Shown here: positions 26,736-38,846 of the stretch, piece by piece | Position numbering within the stretch: position 1 is the first letter of the stretch | Layout: every line of letters starts with the position of its first letter | Assembly: GCA_963277665.1 (NCBI GenBank) | Contig: OY728152.1 | Span: 1,191,406,357-1,191,470,356 of the forward strand | Length of the DNA stretch: 64,000 nucleotides | Origin: Viscum album | Taxonomy: Eukaryota; Streptophyta; Magnoliopsida; Santalales; Viscaceae | Reading direction: 5' to 3' | Position numbers and translations under genes: made by a program | The notes under the pieces: generated by a model | Databases searched by the model: none | What the model saw: only the letters and a program-made list of their open reading frames with translations | Told to the model about the DNA's origin: nothing

Positions 26736-28137
26736 GTAAGAATCTCCTTTTATTTCCTTATGTTTTCTTTTCAATTCCTTTTCTTTTCATATAATCCCTT
26801 CCTCTAACCTTATCCAAGAGGTATGAAAGCTATATAATCGTATATATTTTTTATTTTATTATTTTTATGAGAAACATTAATCATTATTCTTCCTCCCCTC
26901 CTACCCTTATTCTAAAAATAAAAACACACTTTGTGATGTGTCGATTAATAGACATTGTGGATGATGTGTCTTAAAATTACATTATGTCATTAAAAACTAG
27001 TAATAAATCCCTTTTAATGGATGATTTTTTTAAAGTGTATGATATTTCCTCTTTCATGTTATGTAGTTTACAGATATACATGATATTATTTTATATAATG
27101 ATGTTAATTCATGATTATCAAAGAAGCATCAAAATGATCTAAAAGGATATCAATAATGATTTATCTATTGATTCATATTAATTATATATAACCAAATTCA
27201 TTTATGGAATCATTTAATATTCATGAATCATATTAATACCATTTCATTCAACATATATTTATTCCCTTCCATTCAATAAGGAAATCCTTTAGGAACCGAC
27301 CTTGGAAAACATGTAAAGAATGCACTATAAACAATGGAGAGAACAAAATATTGTTAATTAATGGATGGATTGATGTTATAAAATGATCATATCAGGTGTT
27401 ATAAACCTAAATATTTTTCTATAAAATATTAATAACACTATTTTAACAATTATATCAGATGTTTCAACAAGTTTCATGTGAAAACCCCTGATGATAGGGA
27501 ATTATTAACCCAGTTTCCATTATTTCGTTAATCATTCCACTATATAGATTATATTGTACTATGAATTTTTGTGTAATTAATTTTTTATGTTTTATTATGT
27601 GTAATTGAAATTTATACATATAATAATTTCCTTTAATTAATTATCACTTCAATTATATTATATTTTGAAGGAATATTCCTTTAAAAATCCTCAATTAAAA
27701 ATCCTTTTTTGAAAATTGAAAAGAAATGTTTTTGTAAAATTATCCATATATTATGATTATATTATGGATATTGGTAATATTTTAAGATTATGGGTGGGAA
27801 ATATAACTCCATCCAATTCATTAGGTATGTGTAAATTGGAGTTCATCTATATGGTTATTCCAACTGTAATAGTGACCGTTACACTATACTGTAGTCGTGA
27901 GGGCTACATTATAAGGTAGTCGTGAGGGTTATAAATCAAAAGGTGCCCATGAGGGTTACAAAAAATATGTAAGTAATTCCCTAATATAAAATAATTATCT
28001 ATTTATGTTTTCTATTTTTAATGTAAATCTCATGTTTCACAATGTAAGTATATGATTCTTTATGGGTGAGAAGTATGTGTTTGTGAAAATGTTATCATAT
28101 GTTTATAATTAATCTTGGGATAATGGTTTTTTTCCAG
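26736..28137 (+). other. Putative leader intron in 5' LTR
   Basis: Donor AAGAG/GTAAGA fits the plant consensus very well. The acceptor is TTTTTTTCCAG/GTTTTT. Both sites fall at the same relative places as in the unrelated long-LTR family: donor about 170 bases after the TATA box, acceptor 0.2-0.4 kb before the LTR end. In the 3' LTR the donor is lost (AAGAGTTAAA), as expected after decay. Confidence 0.4.
27865..27965 (+). repeat. Short GTCGTGAGGGTTACA repeats in LTR
   Basis: Three or four degenerate tandem units of the type GTAGTCGTGAGGGTTACA. The 3' LTR has the matching cluster at about 46725-46830. The role is unknown; position near the LTR 3' end suggests the transcribed leader. Confidence 0.5.
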
Positions 28138-28472
28138 GTTTTTAATCTAATAAAGATATTTTTATGTTCATCCCATGTTTTTGAATTCTTTTCTGGGGTT
28201 TTAATTATGTGTAAGAGAAATAAGGAATTCAATTTAACTGTTATGATGTTTTGTCAAAGAAATCATGTAGTTGTTTTGTGTTTAAATTTTATGTTTTTGA
28301 TGAAATGGATACTATTTTCATTTTACACTATTTATATTATTATGGGTTGATATCTATGAGTTACATCCCAGAATTATAAAAATCTACACCAGAATGATCT
28401 TTTGGAATGTTAAGATGTGAAATCTAGTTAAAATAACTAGAATATGTAGTGTATATGGTTGGTACCTTAAGT

Positions 28473-28488
28473 TGGTATCAGATCATGG
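28473..28488 (+). promoter_or_regulatory. Primer binding site, Met-tRNA type
   Basis: TGGTATCAGATCATGG starts just after the 5' LTR and matches the family's usual TGGTATCAGAGC pattern, complementary to the 3' end of initiator Met-tRNA. It would prime minus-strand DNA synthesis. Confidence 0.75.
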
Positions 28489-28725
28489 TTTAGATAATTT
28501 TAATGATCAGGACGATTTTAATAGAATACCATAAATGATTATTACATTATGATTATGCTCAAATGATATAGTAATTAATGATTATCATTTTCTTCATCTA
28601 TGATATGTATGTTTAGAATAGTCTTTTGGAGAAGAAAGATGGATGCTGATGTTGGATGAAACAGAGAGGCTAATATGTTTCTAAATATGATACCGAGAAT
28701 GGTGGGAATTTGAACCAAGATATTT

Positions 28726-29484
28726 GTGACAATATTGTCTCTATCGAATAATGAAATAATTGGTAGTGGAATACATGATAGAGAACAACTAGAGCTTCCA
28801 CAAAGATACATGAAGATACTAGATCAATTTATGAGGCAACACCTTCATGCCTTCAATGGAACTTCTGACCAAGTAGTAGTCGGAGAAAGGATTAAATCCC
28901 TTGGACTGATATTTTATTTTATGGGATGGTTATATAATCAAAAGTTATGTCTATCCATTTATTTTTTTAAGGTAAATCTAATTAGTGTTGGTCAATGGTC
29001 AAGAATATCAGGGACATATATGGTATTTCTACCTTAGAGTATGATGAATTTAAAAGTCATTTCAATGAAAAATATTTTCAAAAGGTGGTTCAACATAGAA
29101 TAGAGAATAAATTCATGGAATTTAAGCATATAAAGAATGATTTAGTGGCTGTGTATGTAGAAAACTTCAACCAACTTGTAAGGTATGCTCAAAATATTAT
29201 TTTTGATGTTGATTTCAAAATCATCCATTTTTACTTAAGAATGAATCCAATATATCGAAGGGAATCATATTATATTGAGTTTAAATGTAATTAGACAGTT
29301 TTATGATGTGAGGATAGGGTAGAAATGGAGCTCTTTTATGACCATTAGTAAATTTACAACAAACAAAATAACGTGTATAGATGGAAAGTGATGTATAAAA
29401 ATCTATAAAAGAAATATGATGGTAGGGAAGTTCAATTTCCTTTTTGTGATGAGTGGTAGAATGCACCATGGGGAATTCCCTACC
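28726..29484 (+). pseudogene. Gag N-terminal part, interrupted
   Basis: Two overlapping plus-strand frames together cover the Retrotrans_gag domain. 28726-29037 carries FMRQHLHAFNGTSDQVV, the usual FLRL.PP.F.G..DP start of the domain. 28995-29294 carries YDEFKSHFNEKYFQKVV and AVYVENFNQLVRYAQ, the FK..F...YFP and V.EYE..F..L.RYA motifs. A frameshift lies between them near 29000. Coding similarity fades after 29294, and the nested element begins at 29485; the zinc-knuckle part follows it at 41070. Confidence 0.8.
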
Positions 29485-29598
29485 TGTAACACCCCGAGAT
29501 TTTATGAAAAATATTATTTTTAATTTCATTGATGTCTTCTATTGTATGCTATAGTAAGATTATCTTGCAGTATAAGCAGCCCTAACTTGGCTTTCATT

Positions 29599-29630
29599 AC
29601 ACGCAATCGCGACCTTCCTCGATAGTGTGT
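29599..29630 (+). other. U3 hairpin near LTR start
   Basis: ACACGC-A-ATCG then a 10-base loop then CGAT-A-G(C/T)GTGT. The outer arms pair over 6 bases and the inner arms over 4, with an A/A mismatch between. The partner LTR has it at 36797-36828 with GCGTGT intact. The solo LTR keeps only part of it. Confidence 0.45.
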
Positions 29631-31488
29631 GTAGTACGCAATACCGGGTTTCACAAAACAATGATATATTATTATAATAATATTATGGAATAGCCTTTAT
29701 GAATAGTATTAACTACATTTTGAATTTTATAACATTATTATTCAACTTACATATTTTCTAGAACATGGTATGAGAACAAAATAAATTTTTCGGGTAAAAT
29801 AAGTATTTTTAAAAAAATGCAGTTTTGCGGCCTTTTGATGGAGCACCCACATTAAATCTAGTTTTTGAAATGTTTATAAGTTAAATTTGACAAAATAAAA
29901 TTCTTCCTTGGATTTAGGATATAAAAATGTAATTTGGATAAAGTTTTTATATTTTTCTGATAACTTTCATATTTTAATGAATAGTAAAAACATGCTATAT
30001 TTTAATTAAAAACACTTTTTTTCATCACAATAATTTATATGGTTAGATTATCTTATTAATTGGTTTTAAAGTGTAATTAGAATATATTTTTACCATTTAA
30101 TCCAATTTTGTTCATTAGAATTAATTTCACTTTGAAATTGGATATAATTAATTATCAATCTTTTGATAGTTATTGTTTCTTAAAAACACAGTATTTGTTT
30201 TGATAACGGGAATTAATTTTAAAATTAATTACTTCCACTTCTATGTTTTGAATTTGGAAAAATAGACATCAATTTTGAATTCGGAATATCAGATAATGCT
30301 TAGGCTGAATTTTTGGTATTTTTTTGAAAAACATCAATTTTCGATGAATAGTGAAACCACTTAGTCGTAGATAAAAAAACTGACTTTTTCATTTAAATGA
30401 AATTTTACCACATCTGTGAATTGAATATCGAAAATCCGAGAGACACTGTTAATATCAAGGACTAAAATGTGGTTCAATGAGATGAAAATATTTTTTGGTG
30501 AATAGTAACTTTTTACTTTTATTTACCGCAGTTAAAAGTAAATTGGATAATTAAGGGTAAAATTGATATTATTATTACCCTAAAACATGTCCTAATTCTA
30601 TTGGATAAGCTTAATTCGACTGAAAACAACCTTAGGAATAAAATATGACCATTTAGGCCCACTTCAATTAGATTAGGAAATTTAATATTAAGTTATTTAA
30701 AGAAGGGTTAAAATAGCTAAAATCAATGTTTAATAAGTAAATAATTATTTAATATATGGTTATACATAAGATAAATTCGTCTATAAATATTTTTTAGAAA
30801 GATAAAAGCATTTATTACATAATGGTATTTTATATATAATTTTTATACATTAAAAAATTTATTTTATTTATGACACCAAGATGATGTAGTAATTATCTTA
30901 TTAATGAAAAACAGACATAATTGATGTTATAAATACCCAAATAAATGTAATTAGAGACTTTTTATGAATTAAACTAATTTTATAGGTTAATATTACATGT
31001 TAGTATTGATTTAATTAACTTTTTTCGAACTAATACTTCTGTTATGAGTTTCACAAAAAACCAATTACCAAATAGTGTCAAAATTGACATAAAATAGTTT
31101 TTTAAAACAAATATTATATTATTAATTGTTATTTTATTATTAAAAATATAAGGTTCTGAAAAATGACTTAGATAAGATTATATATGTTAATAATAAACAA
31201 CTTGGGGTTATTTTGGCTTTTTATAGTAAGTTTATTAACCTTATAGTTTAAGAAAACAAGAAGACACGGTAAAAGTTAAATTATTTAACTTAAAGTTAAA
31301 TATAAATGATAAGGTTAAAATAGAAACCTAAACTTGTCTAAATTCTATTGGATGAGATTATTTAGACCCATACCCACCTTATATTCTAAATAAATCAATT
31401 TTGAGCTATTAAAAACTGAATATGACTTTATAATAAAATAATATTTTTAGTTTTTCCAAAGGTGCCCCCCACCTCCCTTATAAAAGGG

Positions 31489-31496
31489 CACCTCCT
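31489..31496 (+). promoter_or_regulatory. TATA box, LTR copy C
   Basis: TATAAAAG after CACCTCCCT and before a CT-rich leader. Identical in copy D at 38670-38677. Confidence 0.7.
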
Positions 31497-31654
31497 CCCT
31501 CTCTTCCTCACAAAAATTTGAGCCTTCAATCTCGTCCAAACCCTGCCAAATTCTCTTCTAAAATTCCATAGAATCATCCTAGAGGTTCTGGTCTTCTTCA
31601 AAGACAAATTTAGTGCCCTAAGTGGAGGTCTCAAAGAGGCGCTTCAAAGAAGAG

Positions 31655-33667
31655 GTAATGTCCATTACCGATTCTTTCAACTTTATTTCTTCTTCCACTT
31701 ATTCTTCTTTAGTTGTTTCATTATGAAGCAATAACATCAGTATCACTCATATACGTATATTTTATTATAATTATGAAACAACCATATTTCACTATATATC
31801 CATCCTACGGAAAAAGAAATCACCGCGCGTGCGTACGTACGGAATACCTTCTCCACGCTGTGGTGTAATCTATTTTCCACCACCACCTTACTTGGATGGG
31901 TATAATGGTGAATGTAATGAATATATATATTTATTGTAAAGTGATATTGATTCTGTAATATTATACATACAATTTAATACAATTCCACTAACATGGGAAT
32001 GATATCATCGCTCGTGCGCACGTACGGAATACCGTCTCCACGACGCGATGAGCTTCACTCTCCATGATAACCATTCAAGAATGATTATAAATTATATATA
32101 ATGAGTAATAATTTAAATATATGACATAATAATGCTATTGGATTTATGTATATATATATTTATGTCATCTAGTTAATTCCATTCAATTCAATAAGGAAAC
32201 AAAAACAGCGTTCATGTGTACGTACGACCTACCGTCTCCATGAACGGTGTATTTCTTTCCATTTATCGATCCATCATATATATGTATATTCTGAATATAT
32301 ATTATATATAAATCATGTTTTAAATTCTGGATTTAATTAATCATGATCTAAGTAATCATATTAATAATTAGAAGTTAAAACACGAACGACAAATGAAATG
32401 ATTTTACCCAAAACGATACTTAAACATGAATTTACAAAAGAACGGGTAATATAAAGTCATAAGTGAACCATATATGATATAATAAAAATGAATATGATTC
32501 TTTAATAAGTCAATGAAATTATTTAAATCATTATACAGGAGGTTTGGATACGTATAAAGCATATCGGACCTAAGGTAAGGGATAATTATTCCAATCTCAT
32601 TCTTATCTGAGATTGTTTATTTGTAAGTATTTATTGGGGTTATGATTATTATCCATGTCCATAAGTTCTCAAAATGTTTTCATAAAATTTTTACTTTTCT
32701 TCCATGTATGTTTAAAGTCATTTTTACCCTTTTCTAATTTTACCACATCTTATGGAAGGAATCTTTCTTTTTTTACCATACGAGGTACTTTTTTACTTTT
32801 CTGACAAAAGTACGAGAAAAATGTTATTTTTAACTTATACGGAGTGAATGGATTTTTATGGTTTCATAACGCCTCATTTTCATGAAGCATACTCTACAAT
32901 ATTTTTTTACTATTTTCAAAAAAAATACATTTATTTTAAAAGTGCATGGCATTTTGTGAAAAGAAAATTATTTTGAAGAAGAAAGGATATTTTCCTCAAG
33001 AATTCATTTCATGTGTTTTATCAAAACCATTTTCCATATTAGATGAAATTATTTCATATCTGTCTATATGATTTACATGGTTTCACTTTTCTTATTATGA
33101 AATTATATCCATTTATTTTTTATGGATTATGTGATGATGAGATTATGTTTATGAAACCCATTTCATTCTTTGGGTTATGATGAATGTTATAAGTTTATTT
33201 TGTGGAACAAGTAAGAATGATTTCATTATGAGATGGGTGGGACCTATATCTCCCTCCAATGCATTGGGTAAAGATTTATATCTCATGAGATAGACATGGC
33301 TGGAACAGTAATTCAATCTGGTTCAGTATTACAGGACTGGAATGAGGAGTGAACTCGATTCAGAAAGTGACTTTGTCCACTAAGATGGTCTTGGTAGCAA
33401 TGCCTTGGCTACAATGGAAATCGTTACATGTGCCTAATGGATTCCAAAATTACATGTTTTATTCCCATGCTATTTTATTGTGATTTATGTTCCATTATGA
33501 TCTATTCCTTATATACTTAAATGTTTTATTTCGTTGGTCAAGATTTTGATGTTTAAACATTATGTTCATGTTTTTATGTTCAAATGTACATGGTATGTTT
33601 TATTTTATTCGTGCTTACCCTTAATGATCATTTTATCATGCCATTGTTTTGTTTTATTTTCCCCCAG
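31655..33667 (+). other. Putative leader intron in LTR copy C
   Basis: Donor AGAAGAG/GTAATG. Acceptor TTTTATTTTCCCCCAG/GATTAA with a strong pyrimidine tract. Both are at the same positions in copies A and D. All three stem-loop modules fall inside. Confidence 0.45.
31821..32250 (+). other. Three stem-loop modules, LTR copy C
   Basis: Modules at 31821-31865, 32004-32052 and 32205-32250, about 185-200 bases apart. Stems: CACC/GCGTG-type with CACGC/GGTG, CATCGC plus TCGTG with CACGA plus GCGATG, and an 8-bp perfect CGTTCATG with CATGAACG. Shared loop core GTACG-ACGGAATACCGTCTC (module 3: ACGACCTACCGTC). Confidence 0.65.
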
Positions 33668-33878
33668 GATTAAAAGAAATGATTTAGGTAAGGAAACAAA
33701 AAGTGGAAGATCATTATGGGAGATGTTGAAGATCGTTCACCGTGATTAGAAGATTACGTTCCAAGTTTCCAAAGACACTAAAATATTATGGTCCTTGTGT
33801 GTCTGTTTTTGTTATGTATTAAGTATTCTGCAAAATTAATGTAACAACTATGTAAATCAAGATTTGGGTCTCTAAAAT

Positions 33879-33889
33879 TGGTATCAAAG
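33879..33889 (+). promoter_or_regulatory. Primer binding site of nested element
   Basis: TGGTATCAAAG lies two bases after the 5' LTR. It fits initiator Met-tRNA priming, as in the surrounding chromovirus. Confidence 0.75.
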
Positions 33890-34136
33890 GATTGGTTTAG
33901 TTAACCTTTGGAAACTAGGATGCCAAAACTTTAGTGAGATCCCTAGAGATATTTATAAGGTATGTCTAGGGATGTCCCTAAGGTTAAGTATACGTATAGG
34001 TTATAGTCCTAGAATTGCGCTAACGATCTTAGAATTAAACCTAAGATGTTAGATATTGAAGGTACTCCCCCTTTATTATGTTGTTTTCCCTAGCATAGTA
34101 TTTGCCTCTCACACTATTATTTTTGGGTTTTAGACG

Positions 34137-35249
34137 ATGGCTGGAACCCGAAGGAACTGTGTTAGTCAATGTAATGGACAATGCAATTCTTGTCCTCCTG
34201 ACCAAAACAATGTCATGGGAGATGGAGTTCACAATCTTATATCTATACTTACTCAAGCTATGAATCATTCTGGATTTCAAAATGAATAGGTAAAGGAGAA
34301 AAATTCTATTGAATCCTTCATGAGGCAGCGTCCACCTTCATTTAGTGGGTGTTCTGATCCCTTAGTGGCTGAAAAATGGATCAGTACTACTGAAAATATA
34401 TTTTCAGTTCTACAATTTTCTGAGCATGATAATGTCATCTTAGTAGTATATCGTTTGGAAGGTGATGCTGATCAATGGTGGAATCTTATCAAGAATACGA
34501 GGCAAAGAGATGAAATTGAGTCCATGGAATGGGACAATTTCAAGAACTTGTTTTTCAGTAAGTAATTCCCTCATATTCTTCGAACAAAGATGGAAAATTA
34601 TTTTCTTGAGCTTAAGCAGAAGGATGATGAATCTTTTGGTATATACGAAGTGAATTTTACAAGACTTGAAAGGTATGCATCTGGCATTATCATCTAACCT
34701 GAAAGTAAAGTTGATCGATTTTTCAGTGGCTTAAAACCAAGTCTTAGATAGGCATTAACTATAAAAGACTTCAGTAGCTATGAAGAAATTGTGTGTTGTT
34801 CTATCAAGTTAGAACTGGAAGTCGGTGTAACATATCCATCTCATGGTTTTGACAATAAACGAAAGATGGAGTTCAAGGAGAAATCTCAGAACAATGGTGA
34901 AAAGAAGATGAATGTTTCTTTATGCTCAAAGTGTGGAAAGAAGCATGGTTGAGATTGCCTAAAAGGTACTATAAAATTATTTAAGTGTGGAAAAGAATGT
35001 CATCGAGCAGTTTATTGTCGAAGTAATGGGAAAAAGGTTTCTAATGATGTGAATAGAGAAAAGACTACAGAGAACTCTCCACCAACACTTCAATGCTTCA
35101 AGTGCAAGGAAATGGGGAATTGTGCTAATAAATGCCCTAATCCACGGGTTAATAATGATCAACGTGAGAAACCTATTAAGGAAAAGGATACAGGGAAGTC
35201 TCATGCGATCACTATTTGTGATGTTGAGTATGAAAATGATGTTGTGTAG
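34137..35249 (+). pseudogene. Gag with three zinc knuckles, five in-frame stops
   Basis: A single reading frame of 371 codons runs from ATG 34137 to TAG 35247-35249 with no frameshift, but has in-frame stops at 34287 (TAG), 34563 (TAA), 34695 (TAA), 34749 (TAG) and 34950 (TGA). Residues 62-90 hold RQRPPSFSGCSDPLVAEKW, the start of Retrotrans_gag; residues 110-150 hold QWWNLIKNT and WDNFKNLFFSK; residues 155-190 hold ELKQKDDESFGIYEVNF. The C-terminal part has three zinc knuckles: CSKCGKKHG (residues 262-270), FKCGKECHRAVYC (about 282-294, first Cys lost) and CFKCKEMGNCANKC (about 320-333, His to Asn). Gag would form the particle and bind the RNA. All five stops can come from Gln or Arg codons by C-to-T change. 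Confidence 0.85.
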
Positions 35250-35867
35250 TGATTAAGTGTTTATTTAACGGGATTTCAAAATAGTATCATGGAATCTCAT
35301 TTATGGTATTGTGGAATTTTGGAATATCTATGTATTGGTTTTCCGTAATTATATGGTACTGGTAACCATGAAAATGTGATTGAAATATTTTGGGAAAGTA
35401 GATGATATGCGCATAATGAAGGGATAATAAGATAATGAGATGTTTGATTGTATTCATGATCTCATGACTGATATAAGGACTAAGTGATATTATGGTTTGA
35501 TTATATAGATTTTTTTGGGATTTTGGTATGTGGAAAGAGTTACCTTTTGAAAGTATTCATGTTTTAACTAAGGTTCTATGGTAATTTATGTTTCAAGAGA
35601 ATATATTACTAATGTATTCATGTGTTTGGAATGCAACCAACAAGATATATCCTATGATATATGTGGGATAAATTCTTTTATTCACATTCTTGGTAAATAA
35701 CCATTATAGTAATTGTTTTCTTTATACTATGAGCGTAGACCGAAGTATTTTAGATAAGCCTGAAGATTAGAATGGGTTATGTTGGGAATAAGTTATTATT
35801 GTTTAAGGATAGAACTTTTTTCAATATTATTATAGTAAGGTAGTATTAGAAAAAGGAAAACCTGCAG

Positions 35868-35972
35868 GACGGGCGACAGCCCATCGCGTCGAACATGACT
35901 GTGGGAATCGAACCCACAACCAAAGTGCGACTGGCCTTCATCACCTACCACTGGCCTATATGAAGTCCCTGG
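35868..35972 (-). repeat. tRNA-derived SINE-like segment
   Basis: On the minus strand there is a perfect pol III B box GGTTCGATTCC inside a T-arm (GTGGG, loop, CCCAC), and about 30 bases before it TAGGCCAGTGG, a near match to the A box. The sequence before and after is richer in GC than the surroundings. No acceptor or anticodon stem closes, so it is not a working tRNA gene. No clear tail or target duplication is seen; it could be a tRNA-derived SINE head inserted in the retroelement. Confidence 0.5.
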
Positions 35973-36642
35973 TAAGTTGAAACTAGTTGTATTTTATTAA
36001 GAGGTATGATATATGAAGTATAAGTTCATTTTTTGGAATCGTATATTATTAACCTCACCATAGATGGACTTATGTATATTTGATAACTTTTACTAACCTT
36101 TTTTTTGAAACAGGTGGAATGACCCGTCATTCTATCACATGATCTGCTAAATCTTCACGAATAACAAATTCAACTTCATTTCTTTAAGTGATGAAGTGGA
36201 AATCGTTCAAAGCATGAACAACAATGAGATTGTACCAAAATCAAGAAAGTATTTCTTCTAATTCAAAATTTTTAACTTTAGGGAAATGATATTGAAAACC
36301 AAAAATGTTGTCCTAGTGCTCTTATATCTGATGAATCAGTTGGTACCTTAGATCATCACAAATCTATGGCTTGGTGATTGTTGTCTTTTTCATAGCCATG
36401 TTCTCTACCACTCTCCATCAAAACCTGATGGTTAGATTTTTCTTCCATATCCATATTTTCACCTATGTTCTCCTATATGGAAACCTAGTGATGAGTTACT
36501 TTGGGTAACCATTACGTTTCACACTTTAGTTTTTAAATAATGGTTTTGGTATTCCTTTTTATGATGTGGGTTTCTATTAAAGAAACTTTCGAGTAGTAAA
36601 CCATTTATAACCCTGACGAATTTTGAGGGTGAAATTCATTTT

Positions 36643-36654
36643 AAGGGGGGAAGA
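36643..36654 (+). promoter_or_regulatory. Polypurine tract of nested element
   Basis: AGGGGGGAAGAA directly precedes TGTAACACCCC at 36655. It is the expected primer for plus-strand DNA synthesis. Confidence 0.7.
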
Positions 36655-38669
36655 ATGTAACACCCCGATATTTTATGAAAAATATTCTTTTTAATTTCAT
36701 TGATGTCTTCTGTTGTATTCTACACCAAGATTATCTTGAGCTATATGCAACACTGTATTAGCATGCAGTATATGCAACCATAACTTGGATTTCATTACAC
36801 GCAATCACGACCTTCCTCGATAGCGTGTATAGTACGCCATACCGGGTTTCACAAAACAATGATATATTGTTATAATATTATTATGGACTAGCCGTTATGA
36901 ATATTATTAACTACATTTTGAATTTTATAACATTATTATTCATCTTACATATTTTATAAAACATGGTATGAGAACAAAATAAATATTTCGGGTAAAATAA
37001 GTATTTTTTAAAAAATGCAGTTTTGTCGCCTTTTGATGGTGCACCCACATTAAATCTAGTTTTTACATGTTTATAAAGTAAATTTGACAAAATAAAATTC
37101 TTCCTTGGATTCAGGATATAAAAATTTAATTTGGGAATGTTTTTATATTTTTCTGATAACTTTCATATTTTAATGAATAGTAAAAATACGCTATATTTTA
37201 ATTAAAATTTTTTTTTCATCGGAATAATTAATATGGTTAGATTATCTTTTTAATTGGTTTTAAAGTGTAATTAGAATATATTTTTACAATTTAATCCAAT
37301 TTTGGTCATTGTAATTAATTTCACTTTGAAATTGGATATAAATTAGTATCAATCTTTTGATAGTTATTGTTTCTTAAAAACAAGGTATTTGTTTTGATAA
37401 CGGGAATTAATTTTAAAATTAATTAATTCCACTTCTATGTTTTGAATTTGGAAAAATAGAAATAAATTTTGAATTAGGAATATCAAATAATTATTCGGCT
37501 GAATTTTTGGTATTTTTCTGAAAAACTTCAATTTTCCATGAATAGTGAAACAACTTAGTGGTAGATAAAAAAACTGACATATTCATTTAAATGAAATTTT
37601 ACAAATTCTGCGAATTGAATTTCGAAAAATATGAGAGACACAGTTAATATCAAGGACTAAAATTTTTTTCAATGAGATGAAATTTTTTTTTGGTGAATAT
37701 TAACTTTTTACTTTTATTTACCATGGTTAAAAGTAAATAGGATAATTAAGGGTAAAAATGATAATATTATTACCCTAAAACATGTCCTAATTCTATTTGA
37801 TAAGTTTAATTCGACCAAAAAAACCTTATTAATAAAATATGACCATTTAGGCCCACTTTTATTAGATTAGGACATTTTATATTAATTTATTTAAAGAATG
37901 GTTAAAATAGTTAAAATCAATGTTTAATAAGTAAATATTTTTTTAATATAGGGTTATACATAAGATATATTCAACTATAAATATTAGTTAGAAAGATAAA
38001 GATATTTCTTACATAATAGTATTTTATTTATAATTTTAGACATTAAAAAATTTAATTTATTTATTACACAAGGATGATGTAGTAATTATCTTATTAATGA
38101 AATATATACATAATTGATGTTATAAATACCCAAATAAATGTAATTTGAGACTTTTTATGAAGTAAAATAATTTTATAGGTTAATATGACATGTTATTATA
38201 TATTTACTTAACATTTTTATAACTAATAATTCTGTTATGATTTGAAGAATAATCAATTACCAAATAGTGTCAAAATTGACATAAAATAGTTTTTTAAAAC
38301 AAATATTATATTATTAATTGATATTTTATTTCTAAAAATCTAAGGTTCGGGCAAATGACTTAGATAAGGTTATATATATTAATAATAAACAACATGGGGT
38401 TTTTTTTGGCTTGTTATAGTAAGTTTATTAACCTTATAGTGTAAGAAAACAAGATGAGACGGTAAAAGTTAAATTATTTAACTTAAAGTTAAATCTAAAT
38501 GATAAGGTTAAAATAGAAAACTAAACTTGTCTAAATTCTATTTTATGAGAGGCTTTAGACCCATACCCACCTTAGATTCGAATAAATAAATTTTGAGCTA
38601 TTGAAAACCGAATATGACTTTATAATAAAATAATACTTTTGGTTTTTCCAAAGATACCCCTTCCTCCCT

Positions 38670-38677
38670 TATAAAAG
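38670..38677 (+). promoter_or_regulatory. TATA box, LTR copy D
   Basis: TATAAAAG in the same context as copy C. Confidence 0.65.
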
Positions 38678-38846
38678 GGCACCTCCTCCCTCTCTTCATC
38701 ACACCACTTTGATTCTTCAAGCTCGGAAAAACCCTAAAAAATTCTCTTCTACACTTGCCTAGAAACATCTTAGAGGTCCTGGTATTCTTCAAAGACCAAT
38801 TTGAGTTCCCTAAGTGGAGTTCTCAAAGAGGCGCTTCAAAGAAGAG

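Larger units (their letters stand above)
25861..28470 (+). repeat. 5' LTR of plus chromovirus
   Basis: Begins TGTAACACCCCATGG and matches 44712-47334 along its length (GATCAGTATGTT..., the TATA block, the CCACTTC/AATTATAT block, and the GAGGGTTACA repeats). The right edge is set by the primer site that starts at 28473. Confidence 0.85.
29485..33876 (+). repeat. 5' LTR of nested element (copy C)
   Basis: Starts TGTAACACCCCGAG and ends GTCTCTAAA, where the partner ends GTCTCTACA. It holds a U3 hairpin (29599-29630), the TATA box, the leader splice donor, three stem-loop modules and the acceptor. Copies A, B and D share this plan. Confidence 0.9.
35250..36654 (+). other. Non-coding interior of nested element
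   Basis: After gag, no protease or polymerase motif is visible in any frame. The stretch holds the tRNA-like segment at 35868-35972 and ends with the purine tract (AGGGGGGAAGAA, 36643-36654) before the 3' LTR. The space where pol would be is only 1.4 kb. Confidence 0.6.

Noticed and set aside
35868..35972. A tRNA gene
   Set aside because: B box and T-arm are good, but no acceptor or anticodon stem can be drawn, so it is annotated as a SINE-like segment instead.
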